Source: Streptomyces sp. NBC_00433
Lineage (GTDB): Bacteria; Actinomycetota; Actinomycetes; Streptomycetales; Streptomycetaceae
NCBI GenBank assembly: GCA_036015235.1
Contig: CP107926.1
Span: 6,068,501-6,132,500 of the forward strand
DNA: 64,000 nucleotides
Reading direction: 5' to 3'
The translations under genes were made by a program, and so were the position numbers. Below, piece by piece: positions 43,374 through 50,940 of this stretch. Below the pieces are notes generated by a model. It was not told where the DNA came from. It ran no database searches and saw only the letters and a program-made list of their open reading frames with translations. The stretch's first letter is position 1. Every line of letters starts with the position of its first letter.

Positions 43374-44576
43374 TCAGGCTTTGCCGCAGATGTCGGCATC
43401 AGCGGTCGTCCCCCGGTAGACGGGCGCCGGACTGCTCGGCCCGCCGTTCCCGGTGGGCGTGCCGCCCGGGGCCGGAGTGCCGGTCGAACCAGGCTTCCCG
43501 CTGTCCGGCTTCCCGTCCGGCGTCACCGTGACCTGCACGTCGTCACGCAGCGCCGCGAAGAGCCGGTCCGCCTCGGGCTGCACCAGCTGGTCACGGTTGC
43601 GGTCCAGCGTGTACTGCTCGCGCGGCACCGTCAGGAAGCGCAGCTGCCCCGCGGGTATCCGCTGGATGTCACGCGCCAGGGCGTACAGCTCGCTGAGCGA
43701 GTCCAGGCCGGGATCCGCGGTCAGCGACGACGTCGCGGCCGACAGCACCGGGTAGACCTTCGTCGGGTTGAGCAGCACGCCGTTGCTGCTGACCTTGGAG
43801 AACAGCGAGCCCAGGAAGCCCTGCTGGCGGTCCATCCGCTCCGTGTCGCTGCCGTCGCCGAAGCCGTGCCTGGCCCGCACATAGCCCAGTGCCTGCTCGC
43901 CGTTCAGCGTCTGCCGCCCCGCCGGCAGGTCGAGATGCGCCTTCGTGTCGTGCACCGGCTCCGCCAGGCACACGTCGACGCCGTTGATCGCGTTCACGAT
44001 CTTCTTGAACCCCGAGAAGTCCACGATCAGGTGGTGGTCGATCCGGATCCCGGTCATGTTCTCGACCGTACGGATCGTGCACGCGGCTCCGCCGAACTGG
44101 AAGGCCCAGTTGAACTGCTCCAGCTTCGCCTCGGTCTTGCCACCGTTCGGCTTGTCGCAGCTCGGCACATGAGCCATCAGGTCGCGCGGAATACTCATCG
44201 CCGTCGCACTGTGCCGGTCCGCGGCCAGGTGCAGCAGGATCGCGGTGTCCGAACGCTGCGTGCCGCTGTCCTCGCCGTACTTCTCGTTGCCGTCGCCGCG
44301 GTTGTCCGAGCCGAGCAGCAGGATGTTCTCCGCCGACGTCGGGCCCTGCGTCGGCCGCTCAGACGCGTGCACCTTCAGCTGCGTCTCGGTCGCCGTGTCC
44401 GTGGTGATGTTCCCGTCCAGCCGCTGGTACAGGTACCAGATGCCGCCGGCGAGAGCCAGCACCACCAGGGCGGTGACCGCCGCCAGCACCTTGAGCCACC
44501 GGTAATTCCGGCGCGGCGGCGCCGGATCCGTACGGTCCTCCTCCGGAGGCTCTGTTGACGTCACGTCTCCGCCCAT
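43374..44576 (-). CDS. LytR-CpsA-Psr (LCP) family protein, copy 7
   Basis: The 400-aa protein has a short acidic tail, a TM (VLAAVTALVVLALAGGIWYL, about 30-50), and an LCP domain with LLLGSDNRGDG, QRSDTAILLHL, SIPRDLMAHVP, FNWAFQFGGAA, YVRARHGFGDGSDTERM and DRQQGFL. All catalytic residues are present. The C-terminus is a Gly/Pro/Thr-rich tail without LytR_C. It is the first gene of the minus-strand run of four LCP genes. The ATG at 44576 follows AGGGATGAGGG. A GTG four codons downstream is an alternative. Confidence 0.87.
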   Translation of the reverse strand: MGGDVTSTEPPEEDRTDPAPPRRNYRWLKVLAAVTALVVLALAGGIWYLYQRLDGNITTDTATETQLKVHASERPTQGPTSAENILLLGSDNRGDGNEKYGEDSGTQRSDTAILLHLAADRHSATAMSIPRDLMAHVPSCDKPNGGKTEAKLEQFNWAFQFGGAACTIRTVENMTGIRIDHHLIVDFSGFKKIVNAINGVDVCLAEPVHDTKAHLDLPAGRQTLNGEQALGYVRARHGFGDGSDTERMDRQQGFLGSLFSKVSSNGVLLNPTKVYPVLSAATSSLTADPGLDSLSELYALARDIQRIPAGQLRFLTVPREQYTLDRNRDQLVQPEADRLFAALRDDVQVTVTPDGKPDSGKPGSTGTPAPGGTPTGNGGPSSPAPVYRGTTADADICGKA

Positions 44577-44995
44577 CCCTCATCCCTGCGCACCCCCGGG
44601 CTCGTGTGCCCGTACGCCACTCGTTCAGACAGTCGAATCCGCCGCTTGGTTGCCTCTCCCCCGCGGGGCGCTGTTACGGACTCCACAGTTGCGCTGTGTG
44701 GGTGGCTTCTCGCTCCGTTCTCCCCCAGCGCTTCGCCTGGGGGTACCCCCAGGCGCCCCTGGGTGATTGCCCCTTGCGGTGCGTTGCTTTCTTCCCCGCC
44801 TCTCCGGCGGGGCGCGCGGTTCCCCGCGCCCCTGAAAAACGCGTGCCCTCCTGCGCAGAAGGGCACGCCCCTGGCAGGGGCGAACGCTGGGCGTAGGAGG
44901 ACGCAGGCTAAAAGGGGCGCGGGGAACTGCGCGCCCCGCCACGGCGGGGCCGCAACTGTGAACGCAACAGGGAGGGCACCCGCCCGGGGTGCGGG
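44577..44995. other. 419-bp intergenic region dominated by an inverted-repeat element
   Basis: The region lies between the LCP cluster and the TIGR03089 gene. Beyond the repeat element annotated separately, the first 100 bases are the upstream region of LCP copy 7. No convincing reading frame is present. Confidence 0.6.
44685..44959. repeat. 275-bp interspersed repeat element with inverted arms
   Basis: The ends are ACAGTTGCG (44685-44693) and CGCAACTGT (44951-44959). Inside, two 25-base arms (44809-44833 and 44913-44937) are inverted repeats with one mismatch, including the core GGGGCGCGGGGAACTGCGCG. The middle holds smaller hairpins (44841-44868, and another about 44866-44882). Left of the arms is a CCCCCAG...CTGGGGG hairpin. 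I recall these motifs from intergenic regions of many Streptomyces genomes. No transposase is present. Confidence 0.7.
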
Positions 44996-45751
44996 TCAGA
45001 GGGTCAGGGTGACCCGTTCTGTCGCCTCGCGCGCAGCGAGTTGTTCCGGGCTCAAAGCGGCGGCGTTACGGCAGAGGACGACGGACCCCCCGACGGCGAG
45101 CGGCGCGAGGAGGCCGGCCGCCAGGCCGGGCCACGCGTCGAAGGACAGCCGCGACAGCACCCGCGCCCCCGGCGCGAGCCCGTACTCCTCGGCGGAGGCG
45201 ACGGCCCGCTCCACGACCGCCCCGCCGGTCAAGGCGCCCTCGCCGGGGAGCCTGATCGCCGGCGAGCCCGCGCCGACGGGCGCGTACGGCACGAAGCGGT
45301 CGCCCTGCCCAGGCACCTCGACGGCGTAGTCGACGAAGCCGGCGGGCGCCTGCGGGAAGCGACCGCCGAGCGGGCGCAGCGCCAGCGCCACGCGCTCGCC
45401 GCCGCAGACCAGCGCCTGCTCCAGCGTGTCGGGCCCGCTGACGACGAGGTCGGCGCCGGCGGGGTCGCCGCCCGGTTCGGCCACCACGCCGGTGGAGAAG
45501 CAGGCCAGCAGCCACACCGCCGTCTGCCAGTGGGCGGGCAGCAGCAGCGCGAGCCGGTCGCCGGGCTGCGCCCCCAACTCGTCCTGGAGCAGGTTCGAGG
45601 TCTTGGCGACCCAGTTCGCGACGGTGGCCACCGACAGCTCGACGCGTTCGCCCGTGGCGTCGTCGTAGAAGGTGATCAGCGGCCGCCCGGGGTCGGCGCG
45701 CAGGGCGGTGGCGAGCAGGCCGGCGGGGGTGTCCTGGGCGGGTGAGGTCAC
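44996..45751 (-). CDS. TIGR03089-family protein (AMP-binding-like fragment)
   Basis: The 251-aa protein resembles the N-terminal part of adenylate-forming enzymes (PLITFYDDATGERVELSVATVANWVAKTSN, DRLALLLPAHWQTAVWLLACF), but lacks the P-loop, A5, A7 and C-terminal lysine motifs, as is typical of TIGR03089. Its function is unknown. In mycobacteria the equivalent gene (Rv3268, from memory) also neighbours an LCP gene. GTG 45751 is seven bases after TAGCCT (leaderless). It is divergent from the glycosylase gene. Confidence 0.85.
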   Translation of the reverse strand: MTSPAQDTPAGLLATALRADPGRPLITFYDDATGERVELSVATVANWVAKTSNLLQDELGAQPGDRLALLLPAHWQTAVWLLACFSTGVVAEPGGDPAGADLVVSGPDTLEQALVCGGERVALALRPLGGRFPQAPAGFVDYAVEVPGQGDRFVPYAPVGAGSPAIRLPGEGALTGGAVVERAVASAEEYGLAPGARVLSRLSFDAWPGLAAGLLAPLAVGGSVVLCRNAAALSPEQLAAREATERVTLTL

Positions 45752-45804
45752 GCCGGCCAGGCTACCGGCCGTGCTGCGGCCCCGCGGCGGCTACCCTCGG
45801 GCGG
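45752..45804. promoter_or_regulatory. 53-bp divergent region with two leaderless promoters
   Basis: TAGCCT (45764-45759, minus strand) is seven bases before GTG 45751. TACCCT (45792-45797) is seven bases before GTG 45805. Neither gene has a ribosome binding site. Confidence 0.5.
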
Positions 45805-46767
45805 GTGCCCTCACCCCGACCGCTGCCCACCGGCGCAGTCCCCGCCCCCAGGCCGGAGCGGGGGCGTATCCGCACCTGGACCCCGCGGGGCCCGCTCGAC
45901 GTCCGCCGGACGCTCCTGCCGCTGCGCCGGGGCCCGGGCGACCCGGCGTTCCGTATCGACGCCGACGGCACGGTGTGGCGGGCCAGCCGTACGCCCGACG
46001 GCGCCGGCACACTGCGGCTGCGGGGCAGCGCGGCGGCTCTGGAGGCCGAGGCGTGGGGGCCCGGTGCGCAGTGGCTGCTCGACGCGCTGCCCGCGCTGAT
46101 GGGCGGTGACGACGACCCGTCGGCCTTCACCCCGCGGCACCGGGTCGTGCACGAGGCGCACCGGCGCCATCCGGGCCTGCGGCTGACCAGGACCGGGCTC
46201 GTACTGGAGTCGCTGATCCCGTCGGTGCTCGAACAGAAGGTGACCACGGCGGAGGCGTACCGCGCGTGGCGGTTGCTGCTGCTCCAGCACGGGGAGCCGG
46301 CGCCGGGGCCCGCGGGGCGTATGCGGGTGATGCCGGACGCGCGCGGCTGGGCGCGGGTGCCGTCGTGGGACTGGCACTGCGCCGGGGTGGACGACAAGCG
46401 GGCGTCCACGGTCATGCGGGCGGTACGCCTCGGCGGCAGGCTCGACGCGCTGGCGTCGCTGCCCGCGCAGGAGGCCGGCACCCGGCTGCAGAGCGTGCCC
46501 GGCATCGGCCCGTGGACGGCCGCGGAGACGCTCCAGCGCAGCCACGGCGCCCCGGACGCGGTCACGGTCGGCGATCTGCACCTGCCGCACCACGTCGGCT
46601 ACGCGCTGACCGGCGCCCGGCGCTCCGACGACGCCACGATGCTCGACCTGCTCGCCCCGTACGCGGGCCAGCGCCACCGGGCCACCCGGCTGATCCTGCT
46701 GGCCGCCCCGAGCCCGCCCCGCCGCGGCCCCCGGCTGGCCCCGAACCCGCCGACGCGCCACTCCTGA
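45805..46767 (+). CDS. HhH-GPD DNA glycosylase (3-methyladenine/AlkA-like)
   Basis: The 320-aa protein has the helix-hairpin-helix of the HhH-GPD superfamily, LQSVPGIGPWTAAETLQRSHG (cited in part; about 230-250), followed by the catalytic Asp in TVGDLHLPHHV. The first half is a variable AlkA-type domain. Such enzymes remove alkylated purines from DNA by base excision. GTG 45805 is seven bases after TACCCT. The in-frame start at 45742 lies upstream of that promoter. The C-terminus is Pro/Arg-rich. Confidence 0.88.
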   Translation: MPSPRPLPTGAVPAPRPERGRIRTWTPRGPLDVRRTLLPLRRGPGDPAFRIDADGTVWRASRTPDGAGTLRLRGSAAALEAEAWGPGAQWLLDALPALMGGDDDPSAFTPRHRVVHEAHRRHPGLRLTRTGLVLESLIPSVLEQKVTTAEAYRAWRLLLLQHGEPAPGPAGRMRVMPDARGWARVPSWDWHCAGVDDKRASTVMRAVRLGGRLDALASLPAQEAGTRLQSVPGIGPWTAAETLQRSHGAPDAVTVGDLHLPHHVGYALTGARRSDDATMLDLLAPYAGQRHRATRLILLAAPSPPRRGPRLAPNPPTRHS

Positions 46768-46863
46768 GGGCTGTCCCGCAGTCGCGGGGCGGAGGGTCGT
46801 CCGCAGCCGTCGCTGCCCGCCCCCCGTGGCCTGCGCCGGGACCCGCGGCGCCGCCCCGAAGGG

Positions 46864-48180
46864 CTACCGCACCGCGATGAAGGCCTCCGCCCCGCGCGGG
46901 GGGCGGGCCGGGGGAGTGGCGGATGGGCGGCCGATGGCGACCGCGCCCATGGGGTCCCAGTTCGCCGGGAGGTCGAGGACCGAGCGGACCTCGTCGCGGC
47001 AGAACATCGTGGACGACACCCAGGCGGAGCCGAGCTGCTCGCCGGCCAGTGCGACGAGGAAGTTCTGCACGCCGGCGCCGGTGGCGACGACGAACATCTC
47101 GCGTTCCGCCGCGGCCCGCCGGGCGTCGGGGTAGGGGTGGGCGCCGTCGGCGACCAGGCAGGGCACGGCGAGGTAGGGCGCCTTGCGCAGGACGTCGCCG
47201 CGCCGCAGCCGCTTGGCGACGCTCTCCTCGGAGAAGCCGTCCCGCCGCAGGTCCGCCGCCCAGGCGTCGCGCATGGCGTCGAGCAGCCGCTCGCGCACCG
47301 CGGGCGTCTCCAGCAGCACGAAGCGCCACGGCGTGGTGTGGTGCGGCGCCGGCGCGGTCACCGCGAGGGCGACCGCCCGCCGTACGGCCGCGGGGTCCAC
47401 CGGCTCGTCGGTGAAGTCGCGCACCGTTCGCCGCAGCGACACCGCCTCCCTTACGGCCTCCGACGTGCCGAGCCGGAACATGTCGTCGGCGGCCCTGCGC
47501 AACAGGGGTCTGGCCCCGCTGTCGGCCGCCTCGCCGGCGTCCGGCGGGAGGACCAGGCCGGGCAGGCCGCGGACGACCGCGACCGGACGGCCGGCGGCTT
47601 TGCCCTTGGCGAGGTCGCCGGCCGCGGCCAGCTCGTCGGCCGTGGCGGTCACCGTCACGTTCAGCGGGTTGCCGTGCGAGTCCTGGCCGCCGCGCAGGTC
47701 GTCGAGGACGTGGACGCCCGCGGCGCCGATCGCCACGTCGGTGAGCCCTTCGCGCCAGGGCCGCCCGAAGGTGTCGGTGACGACGACCCCGACGTTGACG
47801 CCGAGGTCCTGGCGCAGCCCGGCCCTGATCCTGCGGGCGGAGGCGTCGGGGTCCTCGGGGAGAAGCAGCACGGTGCCGGGCGCGGTGTTGGAGGCGTCCA
47901 CGCCGGCCGCGGCCATGACGAAGCCGTGCCGGGTCTCGACGATCCTCGTCGGCCCGCGACGCGCCACCAGCCGTACGGCCTCGGCGTCGATCGCGGCCTC
48001 CCGGTCGTCGGCGTGCACGAGGCGGCCCTCGGCCTTGCTGACTATCTTGGACGTGACCAGCAGCACGTCGCCGTCGGCCAGTTCGACCCCGGTGGCGGCG
48101 ATCAGCTTGGCGATGTCCGCGCCGGGCTGGACCTCGCCGATGCCCTCCGGGGCGAAGACCTCGAAGCGTGCCCCGCTCAT
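46864..48180 (-). CDS. fbiB: coenzyme F420-0:L-glutamate ligase / nitroreductase-like FMN domain (FbiB)
   Basis: The 438-aa bifunctional protein has an N-terminal CofE domain (about 1-245; ADGDVLLVTSKIVSKAEGRLV, VVTDTFGRPWREGLTDVAIG), which adds glutamates to F420-0. Its C-terminal nitroreductase-like domain (about 255-435; SLRRTVRDFTDEPVD, WRFVLLETP, LGSAWVSSTMF) corresponds to the FbiB part that reduces dehydro-F420-0 with FMNH2 in mycobacteria. The ATG overlaps the cofD stop (ATGA). It is convergent with the glycosylase gene. F420 serves redox enzymes in secondary and primary metabolism. Confidence 0.95.
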   Translation of the reverse strand: MSGARFEVFAPEGIGEVQPGADIAKLIAATGVELADGDVLLVTSKIVSKAEGRLVHADDREAAIDAEAVRLVARRGPTRIVETRHGFVMAAAGVDASNTAPGTVLLLPEDPDASARRIRAGLRQDLGVNVGVVVTDTFGRPWREGLTDVAIGAAGVHVLDDLRGGQDSHGNPLNVTVTATADELAAAGDLAKGKAAGRPVAVVRGLPGLVLPPDAGEAADSGARPLLRRAADDMFRLGTSEAVREAVSLRRTVRDFTDEPVDPAAVRRAVALAVTAPAPHHTTPWRFVLLETPAVRERLLDAMRDAWAADLRRDGFSEESVAKRLRRGDVLRKAPYLAVPCLVADGAHPYPDARRAAAEREMFVVATGAGVQNFLVALAGEQLGSAWVSSTMFCRDEVRSVLDLPANWDPMGAVAIGRPSATPPARPPRGAEAFIAVR

Positions 48181-49133
48181 GCCCGTACCTCTTCCGCGAG
48201 CGCCAGCGCCTCTCGCGCCATCCGCGTGGTGGCGTCCAGGTCGGTCATCAGCAGCGGGACGGCCCGGCAGCGGATGCCGGCCGCCTCGATCTGCGTGACG
48301 GCGCCCTCGTCGACGGTGTCGACCAGCCAGCCGTCCAGCAGGCCCGAGCCGTAGTGCGCGGCGACCGCGGCGGCCGTGGACTCCACGCCGACCGCGGCGA
48401 GCACCTTGTCCGCCATACCGCGCACGGGCGCGTCGCCGATGATCGGCGACAGTCCGACCACCGGCACCCCGGCCTCGGCGATGGCCTCGCGCACCCCGGG
48501 CACGGCCAGGATCGTGCCGATGCTCACCACCGGGTTGGACGGCGGGAAGACGATGACATCGGCCGCGCCGATCGCTTCGAGGACCCCGGGCGCGGGCTTG
48601 GCCGCCTCGGCCCCGACGGGCACGACGGCATGCGCGGGGACCGCGGCGCGCAGCCGCACCCAGTACTCCTGGAAGTGGATCGCCTTGCGCTCGCCGTCGG
48701 TCTCGACCAGGACGTGGGTCTCGACCCGGTCGTCCGACATCGGGATCAGCCGGACGCCCGGCTTCCAGCGGGCGCACAGCGCCTCGGTGACGGCGCTGAG
48801 CGGATAGCCGGCGGCGAGCATCTGGGTGCGCACGATGTGGGTCGCGAAGTCCCGGTCGCCCAGACCGAACCACTCGGGTCCCACGCCGTACGCGGCCAGC
48901 TCCTCCTTCACGGTGAAGGTCTCGTCTGACCGGCCCCAGCCCTGCTCCTCGTGGATGCCGCCGCCCAGGGTGTACATCACGGTGTCGAGGTCGGGGCAGA
49001 CCTTCAAGCCGAACAGATGGATGTCGTCTCCGGTGTTGCCGATGACGGTGATCTCCGCCTCCGGCGCCGCTGCCAGCAGGCCGCGCAGAAAGCGCGCCCC
49101 GCCGATTCCTCCGGCCAGAACCACGATTCGCAT
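48177..49133 (-). CDS. cofD: phosphoenolpyruvyl/2-phospho-L-lactate transferase (CofD/FbiA)
   Basis: The 318-aa enzyme joins the phosphoenolpyruvate-derived moiety to FO from a GDP-linked intermediate, giving dehydro-F420-0. It shows VVLAGGIGGARFLRGLLAA (nucleotide loop), TVIGNTGDDIHLFGLKVCPD, FPPSNPVVSIGTILAVPG and VGLSPIIGDAPVRGMADK. CAGACT ends seven bases before the ATG, so the transcript is probably leaderless. It forms a two-gene operon with fbiB, overlapping by 4 nt. The FO-making step (FbiC) is not in the window. Confidence 0.95.
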   Translation of the reverse strand: MRIVVLAGGIGGARFLRGLLAAAPEAEITVIGNTGDDIHLFGLKVCPDLDTVMYTLGGGIHEEQGWGRSDETFTVKEELAAYGVGPEWFGLGDRDFATHIVRTQMLAAGYPLSAVTEALCARWKPGVRLIPMSDDRVETHVLVETDGERKAIHFQEYWVRLRAAVPAHAVVPVGAEAAKPAPGVLEAIGAADVIVFPPSNPVVSIGTILAVPGVREAIAEAGVPVVGLSPIIGDAPVRGMADKVLAAVGVESTAAAVAAHYGSGLLDGWLVDTVDEGAVTQIEAAGIRCRAVPLLMTDLDATTRMAREALALAEEVRA

Positions 49134-49178
49134 GGGTCCCAGTCTGTCAGCCCGCCGAAGCGGCCCGTACGGCCGTGT

Positions 49179-49697
49179 CTACGGCTGCGTCGCGGCCTGG
49201 GCCGGGGCCTGGGCGGGGGAGGCCGCCATGACGCCGGCCGGCGTCATCTCGGTGAGGCCGGGGAAGTAGATGTGCACGCTGACCGCCGGCTCCAGGCTGT
49301 CGTTGACGACCTCGTGCACATAGCCGGGCGCGAAGGCACGCTGGGCGCCGCCGGCCAGCGCGCGGACGGACTCGCCGTGCCGGCCGAGCACGCGCTCGCG
49401 CAGCGCGCCCTGCACGACGGTGAGCACGCCGGACGAACCGCCGTGGTCGTGCAGCCCGCTGCCCTGGCCCGGGAGCCAGCTGAGCAGCCACACCTCGTAG
49501 CCGGGGCCGGTCTGCAGGCGGGCATACCAGCGGGTGGTGGCGTCGTAGCGCACCAGCGGGGCCCATCGCCCGCGGTCGGCGGCGATGGAGCGGGCGAGTC
49601 CGGCGAACTCCGCCACGGTGCCGGGGTGCTGCGGCACCGGGGGGAGGAGGTGGGGCAGGGCGAGCGGGTCACCGGCGATGGAGACGTCGGAGTACAT
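49179..49697 (-). CDS. cysteine dioxygenase-type cupin
   Basis: The 172-aa cupin has the iron-binding GLHDHGGSSG (HxH, about 82-91) and a third His in GYVHEVVNDSL (about 125-133). It matches bacterial cysteine dioxygenase type I, which oxidises L-cysteine to cysteine sulfinate. The ATG at 49697 is preceded by AGGGA nine bases upstream. That site lies in CAGGGACA, the complement of the poly-cysteine codons of the upstream leader peptide. The C-terminus is Ala/Gln-rich. Regulation by a cysteine-sensing leader is strongly suggested, and also supports the substrate assignment. Confidence 0.88.
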   Translation of the reverse strand: MYSDVSIAGDPLALPHLLPPVPQHPGTVAEFAGLARSIAADRGRWAPLVRYDATTRWYARLQTGPGYEVWLLSWLPGQGSGLHDHGGSSGVLTVVQGALRERVLGRHGESVRALAGGAQRAFAPGYVHEVVNDSLEPAVSVHIYFPGLTEMTPAGVMAASPAQAPAQAATQP

Positions 49698-49704
49698 GAA
49701 GGTG

Positions 49705-49712
49705 TGTCCCTG
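49705..49712 (-). promoter_or_regulatory. Shine-Dalgarno region of the dioxygenase gene, complementary to leader Cys codons
   Basis: On the minus strand CAGGGACA (49712-49705) contains the AGGGA ribosome binding site. It pairs perfectly over 8 nt with TGTCCCTG (49793-49786), which are leader codons 27-29. The pairing would hide the ribosome binding site. Confidence 0.6.
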
Positions 49713-49772
49713 GGGGTGTGCGCGAGTGGCGGGCGGTGCCAGGGCCGGGAATACGGGTCCTGGGCAGGGGGC

Positions 49773-49871
49773 TCAGCGACAGCGGCAGGGACAACAACAG
49801 TTCTGCGCGAGCGCGACGCAGCAGGACTCGCGGCGGCGGGTCCGGTAGGGCGCGTGGTGCTCGGCAGGCAT
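49773..49871 (-). CDS. poly-cysteine leader peptide upstream of cysteine dioxygenase
   Basis: The 32-codon reading frame begins MPAEHHAPYRTRRRES and continues CCVALAQNCCCPCRCR before TGA. Seven of the last 16 residues are cysteine, and four of those codons are TGT, which is rare at this GC content. An in-frame GTG two codons upstream (49877) is an alternative start. TTGACA (49908-49903) upstream is a consensus -35, with a weak TCTCCT -10 18 bp on, which puts the transcript start near the ATG. The composition and position match poly-cysteine leader ORFs known as cysteine-responsive attenuators in mycobacteria. The frame ends 75 nt before the dioxygenase gene. Confidence 0.72.
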   Translation of the reverse strand: MPAEHHAPYRTRRRESCCVALAQNCCCPCRCR

Positions 49872-49877
49872 GCACAC

Positions 49878-50411
49878 AAGGAGACCGGTTCGGACAACCC
49901 ACTGTCAACTCAATGTCCGTTATGTCGTCCTTCTTTCACCTGATCCGGCACTGTGAGTTGCTGAAAGGTTTGTGCGTAGACGTGTGCGGATAGGTGGTGC
50001 GACATCCGTGCAACCGCAGTATTCCGGTTACCGGACGCGCTGATCTGGGAAACCCGCGCGCCGCGCAGTCCGGCGTCGCGCACTTGTCCGACCATTCCCC
50101 GAGACGTGTGTTTCTGTGATCGAAATGTGATCCACAACGCTTCATCCGTACGGGCGGAACGTGGCGCGTTGCCGCAGCGTCTGACGAGGTGTGAGTGGTG
50201 GAGCGACCGGACCGCGGTTGACGGATCCAGGCTTTTGGCCCGATAACAACACTTTCTGTCACGCCTTGGTTCAGCGGAGTGAATAACGGACCCAATAGCA
50301 GATCCCGGCTTGACTGGCCTGGATCGGCGCACTTGTAATTTCACTCGTGTCGTTCAGCCGCACATGGTGACGGCCCACATCACGGGGAAGCACGACAGAC
50401 GAGGGGCGCGC
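49878..50411. promoter_or_regulatory. 534-bp regulatory region between the leader peptide and whiB
   Basis: No gene is recognised here. It holds the leader's TTGACA box (49903-49908, minus) and, further along, the direct repeat TGTGATC at 50115-50121 and 50126-50132 (11-nt period), about 285 nt before whiB. Base composition is lower in GC than the flanks. Long upstream regions with several inputs are expected for whiB, a developmental gene. I could not assign the promoters with confidence. Confidence 0.5.
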
Positions 50412-50675
50412 ATGACCGAGCAGTTCCAGTTGCTGCTGGCCGAAGAGGCCGACGAGGAACTCGGCTGGCAGGAGCGCGCGCTGTGTGCGCAGACCGACCC
50501 CGAGTCGTTCTTCCCCGAAAAGGGCGGTTCCACACGTGAGGCGAAGAAGGTCTGCCTCGCCTGCGAAGTCCGTTCCGACTGCCTCGAATACGCCCTCGCC
50601 AACGACGAACGCTTCGGTATCTGGGGCGGCCTGTCGGAAAGGGAGCGCCGCCGCCTGAAGAAGGGCGTCGTCTGA
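50412..50675 (+). CDS. whiB: WhiB, iron-sulfur developmental regulator
   Basis: The 87-aa Wbl protein has four cluster cysteines at 25, 48, 51 and 57 (KVCLACEVRSDC), the turn FGIWGGLSERERRRLKKG and N-terminal EELGWQERALCAQTDPE. From memory it is almost identical in length and sequence to S. coelicolor WhiB, which acts with WhiA to start sporulation septation in aerial hyphae. GAGGGGCGCGC precedes the ATG. An upstream extension in frame (from 50310) is not conserved in type. A terminator follows. Confidence 0.96.
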   Translation: MTEQFQLLLAEEADEELGWQERALCAQTDPESFFPEKGGSTREAKKVCLACEVRSDCLEYALANDERFGIWGGLSERERRRLKKGVV

Positions 50676-50759
50676 CCCGCACGCCGCCCGCCCGGCCCCC
50701 GGCCCGCCCCCGTGAGCAGCGGCGGGCCGCCCGCCGGCCGGGCCCCGCGCACCCGCCCC

Positions 50760-50810
50760 GCAGCCCGCCCGCCGCGTCCCCGGACGCGACCGGCGGGCTG
50801 CTGTTGTTCT
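50760..50810 (+). terminator. terminator after whiB
   Basis: GCAGCCCGCC (50760-50769) pairs with GGCGGGCTGC (50792-50801). An inner stem CGCGTCC/GGACGCG lies within, and TGTTGTTCT follows. Confidence 0.65.
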
Positions 50811-50940
50811 CACACTGTGCTCACGTCAGGGCGGTGGTGTCCGCGTAAGCCGTTAGTGTGGGGGGCCGTCCGAGATGCAACCCCGCCGCGAGCGGGCGCC
50901 AGCGTCCACCGCAGTCCAGCGAACCGGGGCCCGAACCTCG

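Noticed and set aside
29681..44576. Reading the LCP genes as LytR-type transcriptional regulators
   Set aside because: Each has one TM helix and an external catalytic domain and no DNA-binding domain; the regulator label is historical.
29558..44576. A secondary-metabolite or capsule biosynthetic gene cluster
   Set aside because: Apart from one GT2 and one sugar dehydrogenase there are no flippase, polymerase, NRPS or PKS genes; the genes are ligases and core metabolism.
49669..49908. Alternative minus-strand frame of about 79 codons overlapping the leader peptide
   Set aside because: Its sequence is Pro/Arg-rich and lacks any pattern, while the other frame gives the clustered Cys codons and the match to the ribosome binding site.
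50310..50411. N-terminal extension of WhiB by 34 codons
   Set aside because: The extension is unlike WhiB N-termini, and the inner ATG has a good ribosome binding site GAGGGGCGCGC and gives the standard 87-residue protein.
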